A stretch of 64,000 nt of DNA from Toxonevra muliebris (Eukaryota > Arthropoda > Insecta > Diptera > Pallopteridae): assembly GCA_963691655.1 (NCBI GenBank), contig OY829326.1, positions 108,411,388-108,475,387 of the forward strand, written 5' to 3'. The translations under genes and the position numbers were made by a program. Within the stretch, counting starts at the first letter, position 1; the number at the start of each line of letters is the position of its first letter. The notes beneath the pieces are model-generated. The model made no database searches. It saw only the letters and a list, made by a program, of their open reading frames with translations, and was not told where the DNA came from. This document shows positions 34,690 through 48,245 of this stretch, one piece after another.

Positions 34690-35847
34690 GAAAGAAGCAC
34701 CGGCCTTCAAACCATTACTCAGGCATCTTATTTTTTCAAAGAATTTACAAACCTCTTTCCTGTCCCCAAACTTTTCGATATCATCAGCTCTCACGAGCTC
34801 GCGTCTTTCTGCCCCTCGTTTCTTACGCTAGTTAGCAGCTCGCGGTACAACTAACTGAAAAGTGGCTCTATATTCTGAGTTTTTCTCTTCAGTAGCTTCG
34901 CGACACTCTAGATCGGTAAATTTATGTCCACTGTGGACCTATATCATCAAGCTGAAGAGTGAGTGTTTTACTTGGAGGAGTGAGAGTCGATTAGCGAAGG
35001 CTTCGGCTGTCTGTTGTGTCTGCAGCTGTTTAACATTTCTGCTCAGATGCGTATGCAGACCTTGGCAGATGATGTTTTCACCACGTATCGTGTATACTTG
35101 AAGCGTGCCTTCCGTCGATCACAACGTTATCAATTTAGTTTCATGGTTTGTGATCAGGTGATAGCCAAGAGGCCTTATGAATATAAAGATGTTGGAATCT
35201 GGTGCTACTAACTGTGAAGTTCCGTGCCGCGGAAAGTTCATCAGTCTCATACCGTTGCCGGTGACTTCGAGATGGAGACAGAATTTTCCAATCGTCGGAC
35301 AAAAGAGATTCTCATTGCCCACCTTGGCATTAAAATCGCCTAACACGATTTGAATGCCATAGCGAGAGCAATGCTCATAGGTTTTATCAGGAACTCGTAG
35401 AAATAATCTTTGGTCGGTTCGTCCTTCTCATCCGTCGGAGCATAAACACAAATTAGGCTAATGTTGAAGAATTCTGACTTGATACGTTTAGTAGTTAAGC
35501 ACTTTCACTCAGTCTCTTGCCAACCACAAATCCAACACCAAATTCATATCTCAGCACACCACAACTGTAATAGATGTCAATAGATGCTCCTTTGGAGCAA
35601 CCCTGTCCTTACCACCGCATTTCCTGGGTAGCGGTGATTGTTAGCTAAATATCTTTCGAGGACATCTATCAGCTGGATATATGCACCTTCCCTGTAGAGG
35701 GTCCAAACATTCGAGGTGCATATCAGGAGTCGTCAACATTGGGGGAATTTTAGTTTCAGTGGAGTCGTTTTTTGTGACGTGGTAGGTTCCAAACCCGACA
35801 CACAACCGTTGATTCAAGATCACGAAGAAGGTAGCCACGCATATTAC
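34690..35847 (-). pseudogene. RTE-type retrotransposon endonuclease region, degraded
   Basis: On the minus strand the order fits an AP-type endonuclease. First comes N-V-W-T-L-Y-R-E-G-A with L-I-D-V-L-E-R-Y (about 35715-35650). Then follow Y-S-C-G-V-L-R-Y-E-F-G-V-G-F, I-C-V-Y-A-P-T-D-E-K-D-E, and G-D-F-N-A-K-V-G with P-T-I-G-K-F-C-L-H (35340-35260). T-A-E-A-F-A-N-R-L-S and a linker ending near 34690 come last. Several frameshifts and stops lie between blocks. Insect copies of this domain are often mislabelled as craniofacial development protein 2-like. The TTAA MITE at 35848-36569 lies at its 5' side. Confidence 0.75.
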
Positions 35848-36569
35848 TTAAGGGAGTATTCGACCCGAGATGGTCCGAAAAATCGATTTTTTTTTATTTA
35901 ATATTTTTGATGTAGACAACGAGTTTTATGAGAAAGAAGAGGGGGCAATGTATGATCCTGGAATCTCTGATTAACCGTAAGATACATCATTTGTAAGTAG
36001 CATGTTTGTAAATCTTTAAACTCGTTTTTCTCGAAACCATTTTTTTCGGGACGGTGGGCACGATTCACAAAAAACCACTTGTCCAATTGACTTGAAATTT
36101 TACAAGGCTACTAAGCAAATGAATAGGTATGGCCTTATCTAGGATTATGGCGAACGCATTTCTTAACTAATGTTTTTAATGAAAAATATAAACAAGAACA
36201 GGGCAAAAATCGTCATTGTTTTTCAAACGTCTGATTTAAATTGAAGAAATTTTTTTTTCTTATTCCCTAGATGACGCAATAGCAGGAAGTCTCACGATTA
36301 CAAAATGGGTTACATTTTGTGTTTCAGAATATTTAAACCGGAGATATCATGTCCACCATGGAGCAACAATTTTCGGCAGGCTCAAGTTTGAGGCGTTGAA
36401 TGAACCATTATTAACAAGGATATTTTTAACATTAAAAACGAAAATTATTGTTCAAAACCTATAGAAAAACTTGCAAAAAACCTCGAATAAAAATATTGAA
36501 AAGCTTTTCATTTACAACGATTTGAAAACATCGATATTTCGCACCATCTCGGGTAGAATACCCCCTTAA
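35848..36569. mobile_element. TTAA-flanked MITE with about 35-bp TIRs
   Basis: TTAAGGGAGTATTCGACCCG at the left and CGGGTAGAATACCCCCTTAA at the right are inverse copies, extending through GAGATGGT and TCGAT. TTAA at 35848-35851 and 36566-36569 is the apparent target duplication. The interior (714 bp) is non-coding. Confidence 0.8.
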
Positions 36570-36871
36570 TTCGCTGACGAGTGTCAGATCGCTAAGTATT
36601 AAGTAATTTAAATATAAATTTCTATATATCGAAGGATATAAAACTTGTTTTTTTTTTTTAATAAAATAAAAGAGTTTTCATTCGAAGAAAATATTCATAT
36701 AAAATTTTTATGAAACTGATGTTTAAATACAATAAATTGAATACGATGAAGCATTTGATGGATGATTACCAGTGGGAATTTGGGCCATTATCAATGATGA
36801 GAAACCCGGATGAGGTTGGCGTATATTCCCTAAATTCGTGCAGTCACAGCATCGAAAGAGATCTTCCGAGT

Positions 36872-37330
36872 CGGGGTGCTCTGGGCAACAATGGGTTAAA
36901 GGATCAATTATATTTTAAGATTAAGAACTTTAAAACTGATTCAATAACACTTCTCTGCATGGGTTTGGTGAACAATATGGTTCCTAGCGTTGGCGAATGA
37001 ATTTTTAATGCTGAACACGAATCCTAGGTCAAAAACTTCCCATTACGTTACTTTTTAGAAAAAATGGGGTTGAAACCCCTAAAAATACCGTTTTTTGTCA
37101 TGACAACTAACTTCGTACGATTTCAATTCAAATTTACTTTTAAAATTTTTTTTATATTTGACTTTTAAGAAAGAAACCGATTGAAGTAAAAAATATTTAA
37201 AAATTGTTCAATAATTTTATTTCAACTTTTTTCCATCCACGAGCAATCAATATCAAAAATTAGAAAAAAGTGGGGGGAGGGTCAGAACCCCCAAAGCCTC
37301 CCCCCTAAATACGGCCTTGGTGCAAGGGAT
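36872..37330 (+). repeat. Interspersed repeat R2, copy 1
   Basis: Shares GGGGTGCTCTG, AATATGGTTCCTAG (here) and GAACACGAATC with 59290-59935, and further on TTTATATTTGACTTTT and AGAAAGAAACCGATT. The 59-kb copy has about 200 bp extra in the middle. Unknown class, no domain. Confidence 0.6.
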
Positions 37331-39984
37331 CGATACTCAGCACGGTCAAGAAATCAAAAATAGAAAATTAAAATTTGTCTGTATGGCACTAACTCTTCGC
37401 TGGCAATGACAAATCATACGAACTCGCCAAAAAACTGTAGACCCCCTTCAAATGTGTTCAAATATGACTCGCACAATATGAATGGATGTGAAAAAATCAG
37501 TCTAGGACCTACACGGGCTGTTGTGCCATAGCTTAGCTATATCTCTATTTATTTTTTTTACATTTGTATTTGTGTATTGAAATTGTGTTCGCATGTCCAT
37601 CGTATCGCGAGCATGTCACTTTCAAATATCATGTCAAAAAGGCTTTTTTTTAATAATAATTACCAGCGATTTAATGAATGGCAACCAATTGAAAATTGCT
37701 GCCAATTAGCTGTTACTGCGGCCACTTTGGCATCGCTTTGTAATTGTTGGCTGTTCTTGTTGTTGTTTTGTAGAATATTAAGAGTTCTTAAAAACAAAAT
37801 ATGATAATCTGTCGTGATGGACTTTTGTACTTTTGTATTTTGAGTTGTTTTCATTTTATATATTCATGTCAAGGATGTTTGGCAACATTTAAAATTATTA
37901 TATTTTATTATTCTTATATTAAAAAATAAACAAACAAATTAGATTCACTGACAAACTAAATTTAATTATAATTATGTATCGTAATTGAAATTACAGAATT
38001 GCATTTATTTATTTTTACTACTTAATTTTGTTGTTTTAAGTCATATAAATATTTACATACATATTATTTAATTGTTCAATAAATGGAAATTGTCAATTAA
38101 TGGTACAATAAGCAAAAACATGCAGCATTGGAATTAATTTAATGATTTTTTATTAGCTTTAAGTAGAGCTTTTAAACAAAAATTATTAGGTATATTCTTT
38201 GACCTAATCTTTTTATGGTTACCGGACACAAAGTAGAGTAGAGTAGTTTATAAAAAAAATGTAGGTACATTGAACTGAGGGTAAAGCTTGTTTTTATTGA
38301 AAATTTTTTGAATAAACTTGAGCAAAACTATAAACTATCACTATTTTTGAATCCAAGACAAAACTGCTGCTTGCATAACCAACTGGTTGAATTGCTTATT
38401 GCCAATTTAAACGAATTTTGCTAAAATGATTATTTTTTATTTGTAGGTGTTCAATATGTTTATTTTTTGTAGTCTATGATATTTTAATTATATTAATATT
38501 TCGAAACAAATGCGATAATTTGAATTTTGAAAAAAAGTAATCAAAAAATAAAAAAAAAATTCCACTTTTAGTTTCTCGGCTAAAACGCTTAAACGAAAAG
38601 TATTGCATGAGCACAAAAGCATCATATAAAAACGGTCAATAAACTTATTGACACACTTCAATGTGTGTTGCTTTTCTTTAATGCTTTACTGCTTCTTTTT
38701 CTTCTCCTATACAACTATCATCATCATCATCATCATACCCATCTCTTTCTTCAGATGTTTGCTCCACTTTAACATTTTTATTTTTTGTTTTACTTTCGCT
38801 TTTTGTAGGTTTATCTCAATTTAAATCACCATCAAAAACATTACCATTACCCATCATCAGCATTAAGAGTATCATCTTCTGCAACTGCTCCGAACTGCTG
38901 CCGCACCACAGCCGCCATTAACTCATTTATTCAACGACCTTGAGACTATTACCGGTTTTCGCTATCATTTCTTCTGTGAATGAGCGATCGCGATCACATT
39001 CATTCGATCGAGCATTTGTGTGTTTGAGCATTTTACGCTAGCGTCTTTGTTCGAAATGCGTTCACAATTGAACACCGCTTCCCTCCCTTCTTCTCGTGTT
39101 CCACACACCCTTTCGCATTCATCGTATTCGCATCTATTGCTTGGATTACTATTTATAAAGTCATGTTAATCAATTCGTATCCATAACCTATATTTGTGTA
39201 TTTTCGATTTATTTATTACCATTATTATTCATACACATAATTGTAAGTATGTATATGTGAATTTTGAAATACATAAATTTTCGATTAACACAATTCAGCA
39301 GATGCTATCTTTATTTGAGATCTCGACCACATTAGATTCGTATGTATGAGTGTTTGAAAAAGAGAAGCAATAAATTGTTGATAACTCTTAAAACGTTTGT
39401 GATGAATTTTTTTTCGTCCGTACTTTCGCATTTTTCTCACTTTTTATAATAATAAACTTTTATAATAAACGAAAAAAAAAAAAACTCTGACTTCATGGTA
39501 AATTTTTGAATTTATACAAAGGTCACCTAAAAATTACATATGTTTTGCATATTTTATTAGTCAAAAAAATACAAATTAAATCAAGTGAATAAACATTGCT
39601 CATTCTATAGAATATCGTCATAACCAGAAATTTTGATTATATTTCAGTAAATGGAGTTTTAAAATGTTAAATAAAAATTCGACCATAATAATGATAACTT
39701 AGATCATGGAAAGACGGCTATTTCTATGAAAATTCAGTCTCTTACCTCAGATGACCAGAGTCACCTCTTTACAAGACTAACGAGACCTGGGCTCATGAAC
39801 TCTTGTACTCTGCTTGTTTATTTATGACCCAGCAGGGCTTTGAACCATCACATTACTCTGGCTAACATATTGTAAAACCAGGAAGTCATCTTTAGAGTAA
39901 GACTTCAAGTCGTTTCGAAGGCTTTTCTTTATACCCTCTGTTGCTTTCATGAAAACATTATTTAATGTTCAGGCTTTTGTCAAG
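37331..39984. other. Intergenic, no supported gene
   Basis: AT-rich with (ATC)6 at 38717-38736. The stretch 38860-39130 has higher GC and regulatory-looking composition but no conserved frame or splice signals that I trust. Confidence 0.4.
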
Positions 39985-41213
39985 TAAAGGAGGGTGTTTT
40001 TTTTAGAAGTGTGGTTTTCAAGAAGAAATGAAAAGATATTGTATAAAGATAAGGGTTTGCCATTATGTTTTAAAACTGATTTCGGTCAAGTGGCCGCCGC
40101 AGCTGACTCGAATAAATTCCAGCCGAGAGGCCCAATTTTCGACCACTTTTTGTAGCAATTGGGGCCGTATATCAATAATAACGCGCCGAATATTCTTTTC
40201 CAAGGCGTCAATCGTCTCGGGCTTGTCTTCGTAGACAAGCGACTTCACATAACCCCACAAAAAATAGTCCAGCGGTGTTAAATCGCACGATCTTGGAGGC
40301 CACGCCACATGCCCATGACGAGAGATAATGCGCTCACCAAAAGTTTCCTTCAATAAATTGAGTTGCTTTGTTGGCTGAATGGCATGTAGCGCCGTCTTGT
40401 TGGAACCAAAGGTCATCCACATCAACATCCTCCAATTCAGGCACGAAAAAGTCATTAATCATGGCTCTATAGCGTTCCCCATTGACTGTAACATTATGGC
40501 CGGCTTCATCTTTGAAGAAATATGAACCAATAATTCCCTCTGCCCATAGATCACACCAAACAGTGACTTTTTGAGGATGTAACGGCGTCTGAACAATGGC
40601 GTCTGAATTTTGCTTATTAACGTAACCGTTCAACCTAAAGCGAGCATCATCGCTGAACAAAATTTTCTTGTGAAAATCGGGCTCGGCGGTCATCTCGTTT
40701 TGGGCCCATTCACCGAACGTGCGCCGAGCTTGATGGTCGTTCGGCTTCAATTCTTGCACGAATTGGATTTTGTAAGCCCGCAAACCAAGATCCTTCCGCA
40801 AAATCATCCATAAAGTGGATGGGCACAGCTCCAATTGTTGGGTCCTCTTCGATACTCTGCTCCACAGCAGCAATAGCGTCTTCGGTGCGCACTGTATGGC
40901 GTCTCTGAGGATGCGCATTATTCACTAGAGTAAACGTGGTGCGAAACCGATCGATGGTTGCTCGAATTACCGACTATGTTGAGCGATGCTGTCGACCGAA
41001 TATTGGACGCAGCGCACGATGCGTCGCGCGAACCGAACCATCATTTTGGTAATAAATTTGCACGATTTGCAAACGCTGTTCAGGAGTAAGTCTATTCGTT
41101 ATGAAATGGCAAACCAAACTGATCATAAATCAAGTGACAGCTGTCAAAAAGACCAACTCCGAAAAAAGTACTGCCAGATTGAAAACCACACTTCTAAAAA
41201 AAAACACCCTTTA
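39985..41213. mobile_element. DD41D (rosa-like) Tc1/mariner transposon
   Basis: The TIRs are GGTGTTTTTTTTAGAAGTGT (left, about 39993) and its inverse at about 41175-41207. They extend to GGTTTTCAA, about 30 bp, with TA near each end. The element is about 1.23 kb with one minus-strand transposase pseudogene. Confidence 0.85.
40063..41102 (-). pseudogene. DD41D transposase, start lost and frameshifted
   Basis: The expected start is ATA at 41102-41100, followed by T-N-R-L-T-P-E-Q-R. The N-terminal helix-turn-helix region follows with frame breaks. The core reads I-L-F-S-D-D-A-R-F-R (first Asp), F-Q-Q-D-G-A-T-C-H (second Asp), then a frameshift near 40375 and W-P-P-R-S-C-D-L-T-P-L-D-Y-F (third Asp). 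The second-to-third spacing is about 41-42 residues, which fits the DD41D group that includes Ceratitis rosa. The exact count is blurred by the frameshift. The C-terminal S-C-G-G-H-L-T-E-I end is intact. Confidence 0.8.
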
Positions 41214-41954
41214 TAATAACCAAGTATTTAACTTCTACAGAATACTCATGTCTAAGCCATCAATTCTATCTCTTTTCTATTTCTTCTGTAGTTTGGTACC
41301 ATTTCCAACACTATCTTTTATCTATTTCTATTCTTTTCGTGTTTCTCTTCTTACTCAATTCTATCCTTCGAGTTCTATTATTTTCGTTTCTTTTCTTTAT
41401 TATTATTCTTATGAATATTTTCCAACCGTTCGGTCGCTGTTTCCATATTGTACATTTTCCATTTTCAAAATTTCTATTGCAATAAACTTTATAAATTCAA
41501 AACTGACTTTCCACCGTGTTTTTCATTTCAAAAAATATAATTCATCTCCGAATTATACAACTCAATAACCATGTGTTGAGTGCAAAAGGGACAGAGGCTA
41601 ATTTTTTCCTCTAGTGAAGGTAAAACATGGACGACTTTATTAAAGTTGTTCGATAGGTTCTCCGTAACTTACCCATTTACTAACTAGCCAATTCAATAGC
41701 TGAATTCATCATCCCTAGCAATAGTTGAACCAAACGTTCCAGTGACAATGATTGCTAACTGATACGCATTACCGATGGATGGTTTTATAACCAACCAAAC
41801 TAATCTAACTTGATTAAAAGATCATCGATTTCTCAGGACCACAGCGATAAAAATCCTGTAATAACTACGCGCTTGTTAAATAGTTTTCAAAGTTCACACA
41901 TGATCAAAATATGTAATATGCAGGTAAAACGCTATAATTTGATGATTCTAAATC
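41214..41954. other. Non-coding
   Basis: T- and TTC-rich sequence at 41260-41420, with no supported gene. Confidence 0.4.
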
Positions 41955-41962
41955 TATTAACC

Positions 41963-43817
41963 CAGTGGTTCTCAAGTGATAGCGCGTGCCTCCCTGGGGG
42001 GGCGTAGGCAGATTTGAAGGGAGGCGCGGAGATATTTAAATAAACAAATATTTGAATACTTTGTAATACACCGTAATCATAATATTTTGTATTTAACAAA
42101 ATAATTTCATTTTTCTTTCATATTATATGTTAAAACCTACAATATTCATCTTTTAGTTTCACATTTTCCATTTCTGACTTAAGGTAGGCACACACAGTTG
42201 CGATTTTATCTGTGCGAATTTGCAACGTAAGAAATTACTATAATGCAACCCATTGTTTCATATGAGCGTGCAACCACATCTGCGATTTTAAAGACTCTTT
42301 TTTTCGAACATTCACAGTTCTCCTCTTTTGTCATCCCGAAAACGCAAACTGCTGCGATTTCATACCGACAAGGAACAAAGAGAAACAAATTCAGAATATT
42401 TAATACTTTTATTCTAATATTTATATTTAACTTAATATTGTAGTTAATTGAACTGGTAGAAATCTCAACTAAAAATCTATTGTATGTGGCAGAAAGAAAT
42501 GTGTGCATTTTTGCGTTTTCGAAATTCGCAGCAGAGGCGCATCGAAAATGGTCCGAATTCGTATCGGTAATAGGTTTTTAAATACGACAAATTGTTAAAA
42601 ACTATTATTAAAAAAAAATCGAATGTAAAATACTATTTTCAAAGAACTTAAGTTCAAATAAATTTTAATAGTGTTTTTTTTTTTGCCTTTGTTTAATTTC
42701 TCGCCTACCTTTTGCTATCAAAAACTTTAATATTAGAAATCACTTAAGAATCACCATATACACTTGTCTTAGCCGAAAAAAAACGAAAATTTTTTATTGC
42801 GTTTTCTCAAAATACATTCTCTTGAAAAAATATTCTCCAAATTTATTAGAAATCTGAGCACTAGAACCAAAGTTACAGCTGCCAACAGCGCGCTACCTCC
42901 AACTACCTCCGACATGGTGCCAAAAAAGCGATTATCTTTTTTGTTTCAAAAACTGCGGTTGCGGTGAGCACAGTTGCTCAAGAACCGTTAACCCGATCAG
43001 CCTGAATTTTCGCAGGCTTATTTAAGTATAACAATAATAGACTCTGCGTGAACGAAGGATTTTTAATTTCAAGCAAAACTTTTTCTAGCTGCAAAAACCG
43101 AAAGCTCAAACGTTCAAAAATCAAACTTTTTAGAAAAACGATCACCATTTTTGTAAAAAAGTTAATTCTGCAAAATCCTTCGTTCCCTCAGAGCGTGAAG
43201 ATACAAACTACAGTTTTTTTTTTTTTTTTTTGTTTTTTGTATTTCAGATAAGCAGTTCCTTTTTTGTCATGCTCACCGGGAGAGATGTCGGGAAAATTGT
43301 GTTTTGGCACAATGGCTGTAGTGACTCCAGTAACAAATATTTTCTTTTGAAAAAATCCATGAAAGACCTTATGACATGTATAAATAAATAGACGTTGTTT
43401 TAAAAAAAAAAAAATTGTGTTGTTTTTTCCAAAAAAAAATCCTAAAAAATCTCGAGAACAAGTGTATATAACCCCTGAAAATAATGTATGATTGATTCTA
43501 TTTATTAATTATTTGGTTAGTTTGTTCTAGCGAATTTCCAACTTAAACGCCACTAAAACTTCACCATCTTAGTTTTCCTCACGAGGAACAATTCAACTAC
43601 TAACTAAATTTACTAGCCTAGTTTATCTTTAACGCAAACTAACCAGAGCCTCTTCCAAACTACGGAAAAACCAGAATTTTATCAAGGCGGGTAAGATTTA
43701 ATTTAAAAAATAGTAACCAGCCTGAAAAACTGTTGTGTGAAAATCAAAGTTGAGAGACGCGGGCTTGCCACGAATTCGAAAAGGGGGGCGTAGGATGAGG
43801 CCAGTTGAGAACCTCTG
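41963..43817. mobile_element. Non-autonomous hAT element with exact 8-bp target duplication
   Basis: It starts CAGTGGTTCTCAA and ends TTGAGAACCTCTG. It is flanked by identical TATTAACC at 41955-41962 and 43818-43825, the hAT signature. G-rich tracts lie just inside both ends (GGGGGGGCGTAGG and GGGGGGCGTAGG). No transposase is evident in its 1855 bp. Confidence 0.85.
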
Positions 43818-43819
43818 TA

Positions 43820-44336
43820 TTAACCCTTTATCACGCAGTGTTGCAGATCTGTAACATATTTAATTTTTTCATACAAAATTTTACAAGCATGTTATTTTAT
43901 TTTGTTGTGTATCATAACTAATTAAGTAAAAATTGGTGTAACTATTTTATGTTATTTGAAAGGTATTGACAACTGCAAACATAATGTATTTTCCAACTAA
44001 AGAAAAAATGCACTCACTTGAGATTTTCGGTTACAAATTAAAAAGTAATAACTTTAAAAAAGCATAGTTTACTCATATATTTATATATTTAACAGTGTTT
44101 TTTTTTTCTAAAAATGTGATAGCTAAATGCTCAAATAATCGATATTAATTGATAAATTATGCACAAACAACAACAAAAATCGAGTTTTTGAATAAGTGAC
44201 ATAACCAAATTTTTTCAAATAAAACCTTTTTATGAACAAATATGCAAAAACAAAAAAAATACTTGTTTGTTTATTTCTTAATACGAATCGAACTAGGCAC
44301 TAATTTTAAAAATCCATGATCTTGATAAAGAGTTAA
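43820..44336. mobile_element. TTAA-flanked MITE whose end was the hAT target
   Basis: TTAACCCTTTATCACG at the left and TGATAAAGAGTTAA at the right give imperfect TIRs with TTAA termini over 517 bp. Its first bases overlap the right target duplication of the hAT element. Confidence 0.6.
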
Positions 44337-46206
44337 CCTATTAATTTTCATCTTTTCCCCCTTAAAAAATAAAAACCTCATATTATTTTTGAAAATTTTT
44401 CACCCAATATCAATATTCCTCATGTCATGTCATCACCATTTCGAGTAACTCTACAACTCGTTGTCATGCTGTCAACTTTCGTTTCGATGTAAGAGTTCAG
44501 CAAATACCATATTACCATATTGGAATACCATACAATAAAAAAAAAATTTTTTGTTTGCATAAATCAATTCTACAACTATCCAGAAATGTGCCTGAGAAAT
44601 TTTAATTTGAAACTAAGAAAATTGAGTATTTTATCGTCTAGCGCCGCGCAGGAATTTTAAAGTCTTTTTCCCAAAAACCATGTTTTTAAAACGGTGTTGT
44701 AAGAGAACTACTGAACCGATTTGCTTCTTTTGTCTTTAGTTCTTGACGATCTCCCATGTTTGGAAAAATTTCTTGAACAAAAAATCTACTTTTTTACTTT
44801 TTACGCTATTGTTTATAAAAAAATATTCTTTAGGCACGCCAAATAGAGCCTTCTAGGTCCTCTTGAAATACCCAATTTAACTTTCCCAACCCAATTATTA
44901 GCAGAAGGTAAAACTTCATGCTGGTATGAATAGATCATTAAGTAGGCATTAAAATTTCCCTTGAGCTTAACTTAAACATGATTAACTTGCTCAAACTCTG
45001 TTTAGTAAAAGCATCCACACCATCTAAATATTTTTGAATGGGTCAGGGACATTTTATGCTATTTGCCATACCAAAAATAGATTTGTCTATAAAAACCACA
45101 TCTTCTCAATCATCATTCATATGTTCCGCAGCGCACTCATGCCATTTTTTTTTTTTTTTTTATATTGCCGTTAGCAAGGGATTGGCTATGAAAGCTCGGA
45201 ATTCAATTTAAAATTCCTTTAAACGACTCCGGGTTGTATTCAGATATCCCTCAGGATCAGTTCATTGCTTCAAAAATTTTGCTGTTTTGATATTGTTCCA
45301 GAAGAACAACGATTTGGCTACTTGTCAACATTGTGGGGCTTTAAAAAAAAAACAGGTTCTATTTCTTTACGAATTTTGTAATTTTTTAAGTATTTTGCAG
45401 CACCTGCTTGGGACATTTTGGGTTCCCTTGGTTGAACAGCCGGCTTCAAAACGTTTTGAATACGTGGAAGTTAATTTGAAATATTGCATATTTCAGAAAT
45501 TTGAAGCAATATTTGTTTCAAAGGTTATACAGAGTCATTTCGGCATTTCAATGAAATATCGAAAATCAAAATATTTTCGTACAATTAACCGAGTACGCTT
45601 TTATTGAAAAAAATGCATATATTAAAATAAAAACAACTAAAACTTATCAACTTTTTTCAATTCTAAAAAACTGTTTATTATGAATATTATATTCCAAGAA
45701 ATATTGGCCATAACAAATACATACATATGTACATAGGAGAAATGCGTGTAAGTTGGACATAGTTTTACCTAACCTCAAAAAACTAATTTTCTCCCCATTA
45801 AGGGTATCAATTTAGTGACTGATTCTTATAGATCTCCTCAAGAGTTACATTTTTACCGAGGACACCTGATACCTTTGATTTAATCTTTAATTTAAAAAAA
45901 AAAATCGCTATCTCGAAATTCGTGTAATTTGGGCTGAAATTTTTCGTTTTTTGTCTGAAATAAATTGTTTAAGCATCAATAAGTCATAATATATCAAAAC
46001 CTTAGGTTTTTCTACTTTTTCTTTTTTATCCTTTTAATTTGAAATATAAATTTTTCACAAAAATTGTTAATTTTTTTTTTTTTTACTTTTGTCGAAAAAC
46101 ATTTGATTCACCATCACTGCCATATACATATTTTTTTTGCAAATCCACTAGCAGTGTTGCCATAATAAAATATGTAAATATTTTGCCCAATATATCTGGA
46201 CTCATT
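44337..46206. other. Non-coding, possibly old repeats
   Basis: AT-rich. An open stretch at 45287-45607 (+) has no recognisable domain and no start or splice support. T-runs lie at 45147-45163 and 46072-46084. Confidence 0.4.
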
Positions 46207-46762
46207 CTCAAGTTTGGAAGAAAAAAAGATATGTTCTGTTGTTTTCCTTGATGTTTCCCAAGCCTTCGATAAGGTATGACACGAAGGCCTTCTCAAAAAA
46301 GTGCAAAATAAATTGCCAAATGCTTACGTTAATATCCTGCGAACATATTTAACTGAGAGATATTTTCGAATTAAACAAGAAGATTTGTATTCTGATTTAA
46401 AGCCAATTAAACCAGGAGTGCCTCAAGGCAGTGTCTTAGGTCCTCAATTATACTTGTTATACACTTGGCGATTTGGCTCTACGGAATTCAACTTTGGGGT
46501 ACTTTGGGCAAGTAACGCACAAATCCTGATTATCCAAAGATTCCAAAATAAGGTATTGAGATGCATAACCAATGCTCCTTGGTACATGCGAAACTCTGAT
46601 CTGCATCGTGACTTGAACATCAAAATGGTCAAAGATGAAATTCAACTAGTTGCTAAATCACACGAAATGAGACCAAGAACTCACATAAATGAAGAGGCAG
46701 CCGTACTTGTAAATACGGAAAACCTGTATCGAAGATTGAAACCTTGTGATCTAACAAGATAA
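46207..46762 (+). pseudogene. Jockey-type reverse transcriptase, internally deleted
   Basis: The frame reads V-V-F-L-D-V-S-Q-A-F-D-K-V (RT motif A), a TGA in place of the usual Trp, then H-E-G-L-L-K-K-V and on to G-V-P-Q-G-S-V-L-G-P (RT motif B). After L-Y-L-L-Y-T it jumps straight to the ORF2 C-terminus (Q-R-F-Q-N-K-V-L-R then R-D-L-N-I-K-M-V-K). The catalytic D-D motif C and thumb are thus deleted, with a stop at 46762. It has no poly-A-adjacent end typical of a full insertion and is 5'-truncated. Confidence 0.8.
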
Positions 46763-48245
46763 TCCCAACACCATCTAATTGGTAAATTTAATTATATTAA
46801 TTTAACTGAAAATTGTTAAATAGTTAATGAATTGAACTAGTTGCAATTGTAATCGAAAATTTTTGGATTGTATGACTTTGGCATAAGTATTTTGTTATTT
46901 TCTATTAATTGCATTATATTTTGTAAAATTCTTATAAAAAAAAAATTCTCAAGTTGGAACTCGATTTGGGAATGATGTTGTATATCAACTTGAAAATTAT
47001 AAATTTTTCAAAAGTTGAGGAATTTTTTTTTTTTGTGCTTGTTGGGTACATACATATTTTAGTGTACATATCCTTCAATATATATTCGGTTTAGCCAATT
47101 CCAAAATATTAGCGTAGTAAGTTTTCTAAAATTCGCTCATTGAACAAAGCATTGCATTCATCGTTGTAAAAATCATTGCTTAAGCGGGAATAAATAACAA
47201 ATAAGAGAAAGAGAGGAGACATGAGTAACGGCATCTCTCAGAATTATCTAACGAATTATCTGCATACACAAATAACAAACCAAACACCAACGAGTAGTTT
47301 GGTTCTCTTTTGATATTTTGTTTTTTTTTCATAAAAAGATTTCTTCCGCAAAAAACTAGCCCCAGTTACTGGGGCCTTACCGACTAGTAGCAAATAAATC
47401 TGAAATAGCTGAAGAATTCAGCAAGCGCTCAAGCTTCAGACGTAAATTTTCACCAAAGTTTTAGAGAAGCTAAATCCGTGCATTTCTGCCTCTGTCTCTT
47501 CTAGGCCTAGCAATAGAGCTTTATTGATAAAAAATTATGTGTCTGCAAGCACTTACAGTAGAAGTGAAATTATGATGTTTATTAGAAAACATTTATACAA
47601 CATTCTGTTGAAGTTTTTGCATTCCTCTTCAGTGCTGCCGAAGGTACTCGGATCGGAGTATTCGTACTCCGCTCAAATCTCAATCCTCCTGTCCTCCCCA
47701 ATTTGATAAAATCCTCCTATTTCATATTCTTGAATTTTGGGGTTGTATGCAAAATAAACGTATATCAAACTAAATGTTTATGTCTGTTTATGTTAGTAGG
47801 ACTAGCTCTATTTTATTTGTAGCCGGGTTACTGCCAAAATTTAAAAGTTCGCATTCCATTTCCAGACGTTTTTGCTTGTTTTTGTGATAATGTTTGTATT
47901 TTTTGACAATTCAATAGTAGAAAAACTGTGTAAAAGTAAATTTGCATATTCAATAAATATCAATTAATTGTTTGCTGACTGCAACTGTTAATAAAGTAAT
48001 GGTTGGTAAGGGAATGCTAGAAAAAATTATGCATCCAACTTCGATTCCTTCGATTGAGCTATATATTTTTTTAACTAAACTATAAAGTACTTATATAATT
48101 CTTTTTCATGTCTAAAATGTAAAATGCATTTCGATTTATTATAATAAATATTCATAAATAATGAATTATCGTTTGATTTTTATCCTCCCTTCCGAGTCGA
48201 TAGGATCTTACTAAACTCACTATTAATTGCTATATAAATAGCTTA
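46763..48245. other. Non-coding
   Basis: AT-rich. No TIR pair, gene or tandem repeat was seen apart from a short inverted CCCCAGTTACTGGGG at 47360. Confidence 0.4.

Noticed and set aside
36710..37000. 96-codon plus-strand frame
   Set aside because: It overlaps repeat R2, whose second copy at 59 kb does not keep the frame.
41101..41568. 155-codon plus-strand frame rich in F, Y and S
   Set aside because: It begins inside the DD41D element on the antisense strand and continues into TTC-rich simple sequence.
45287..45607. 106-codon plus-strand frame
   Set aside because: No recognisable domain, AT-driven composition and no splice or start support. Kept only as a note.
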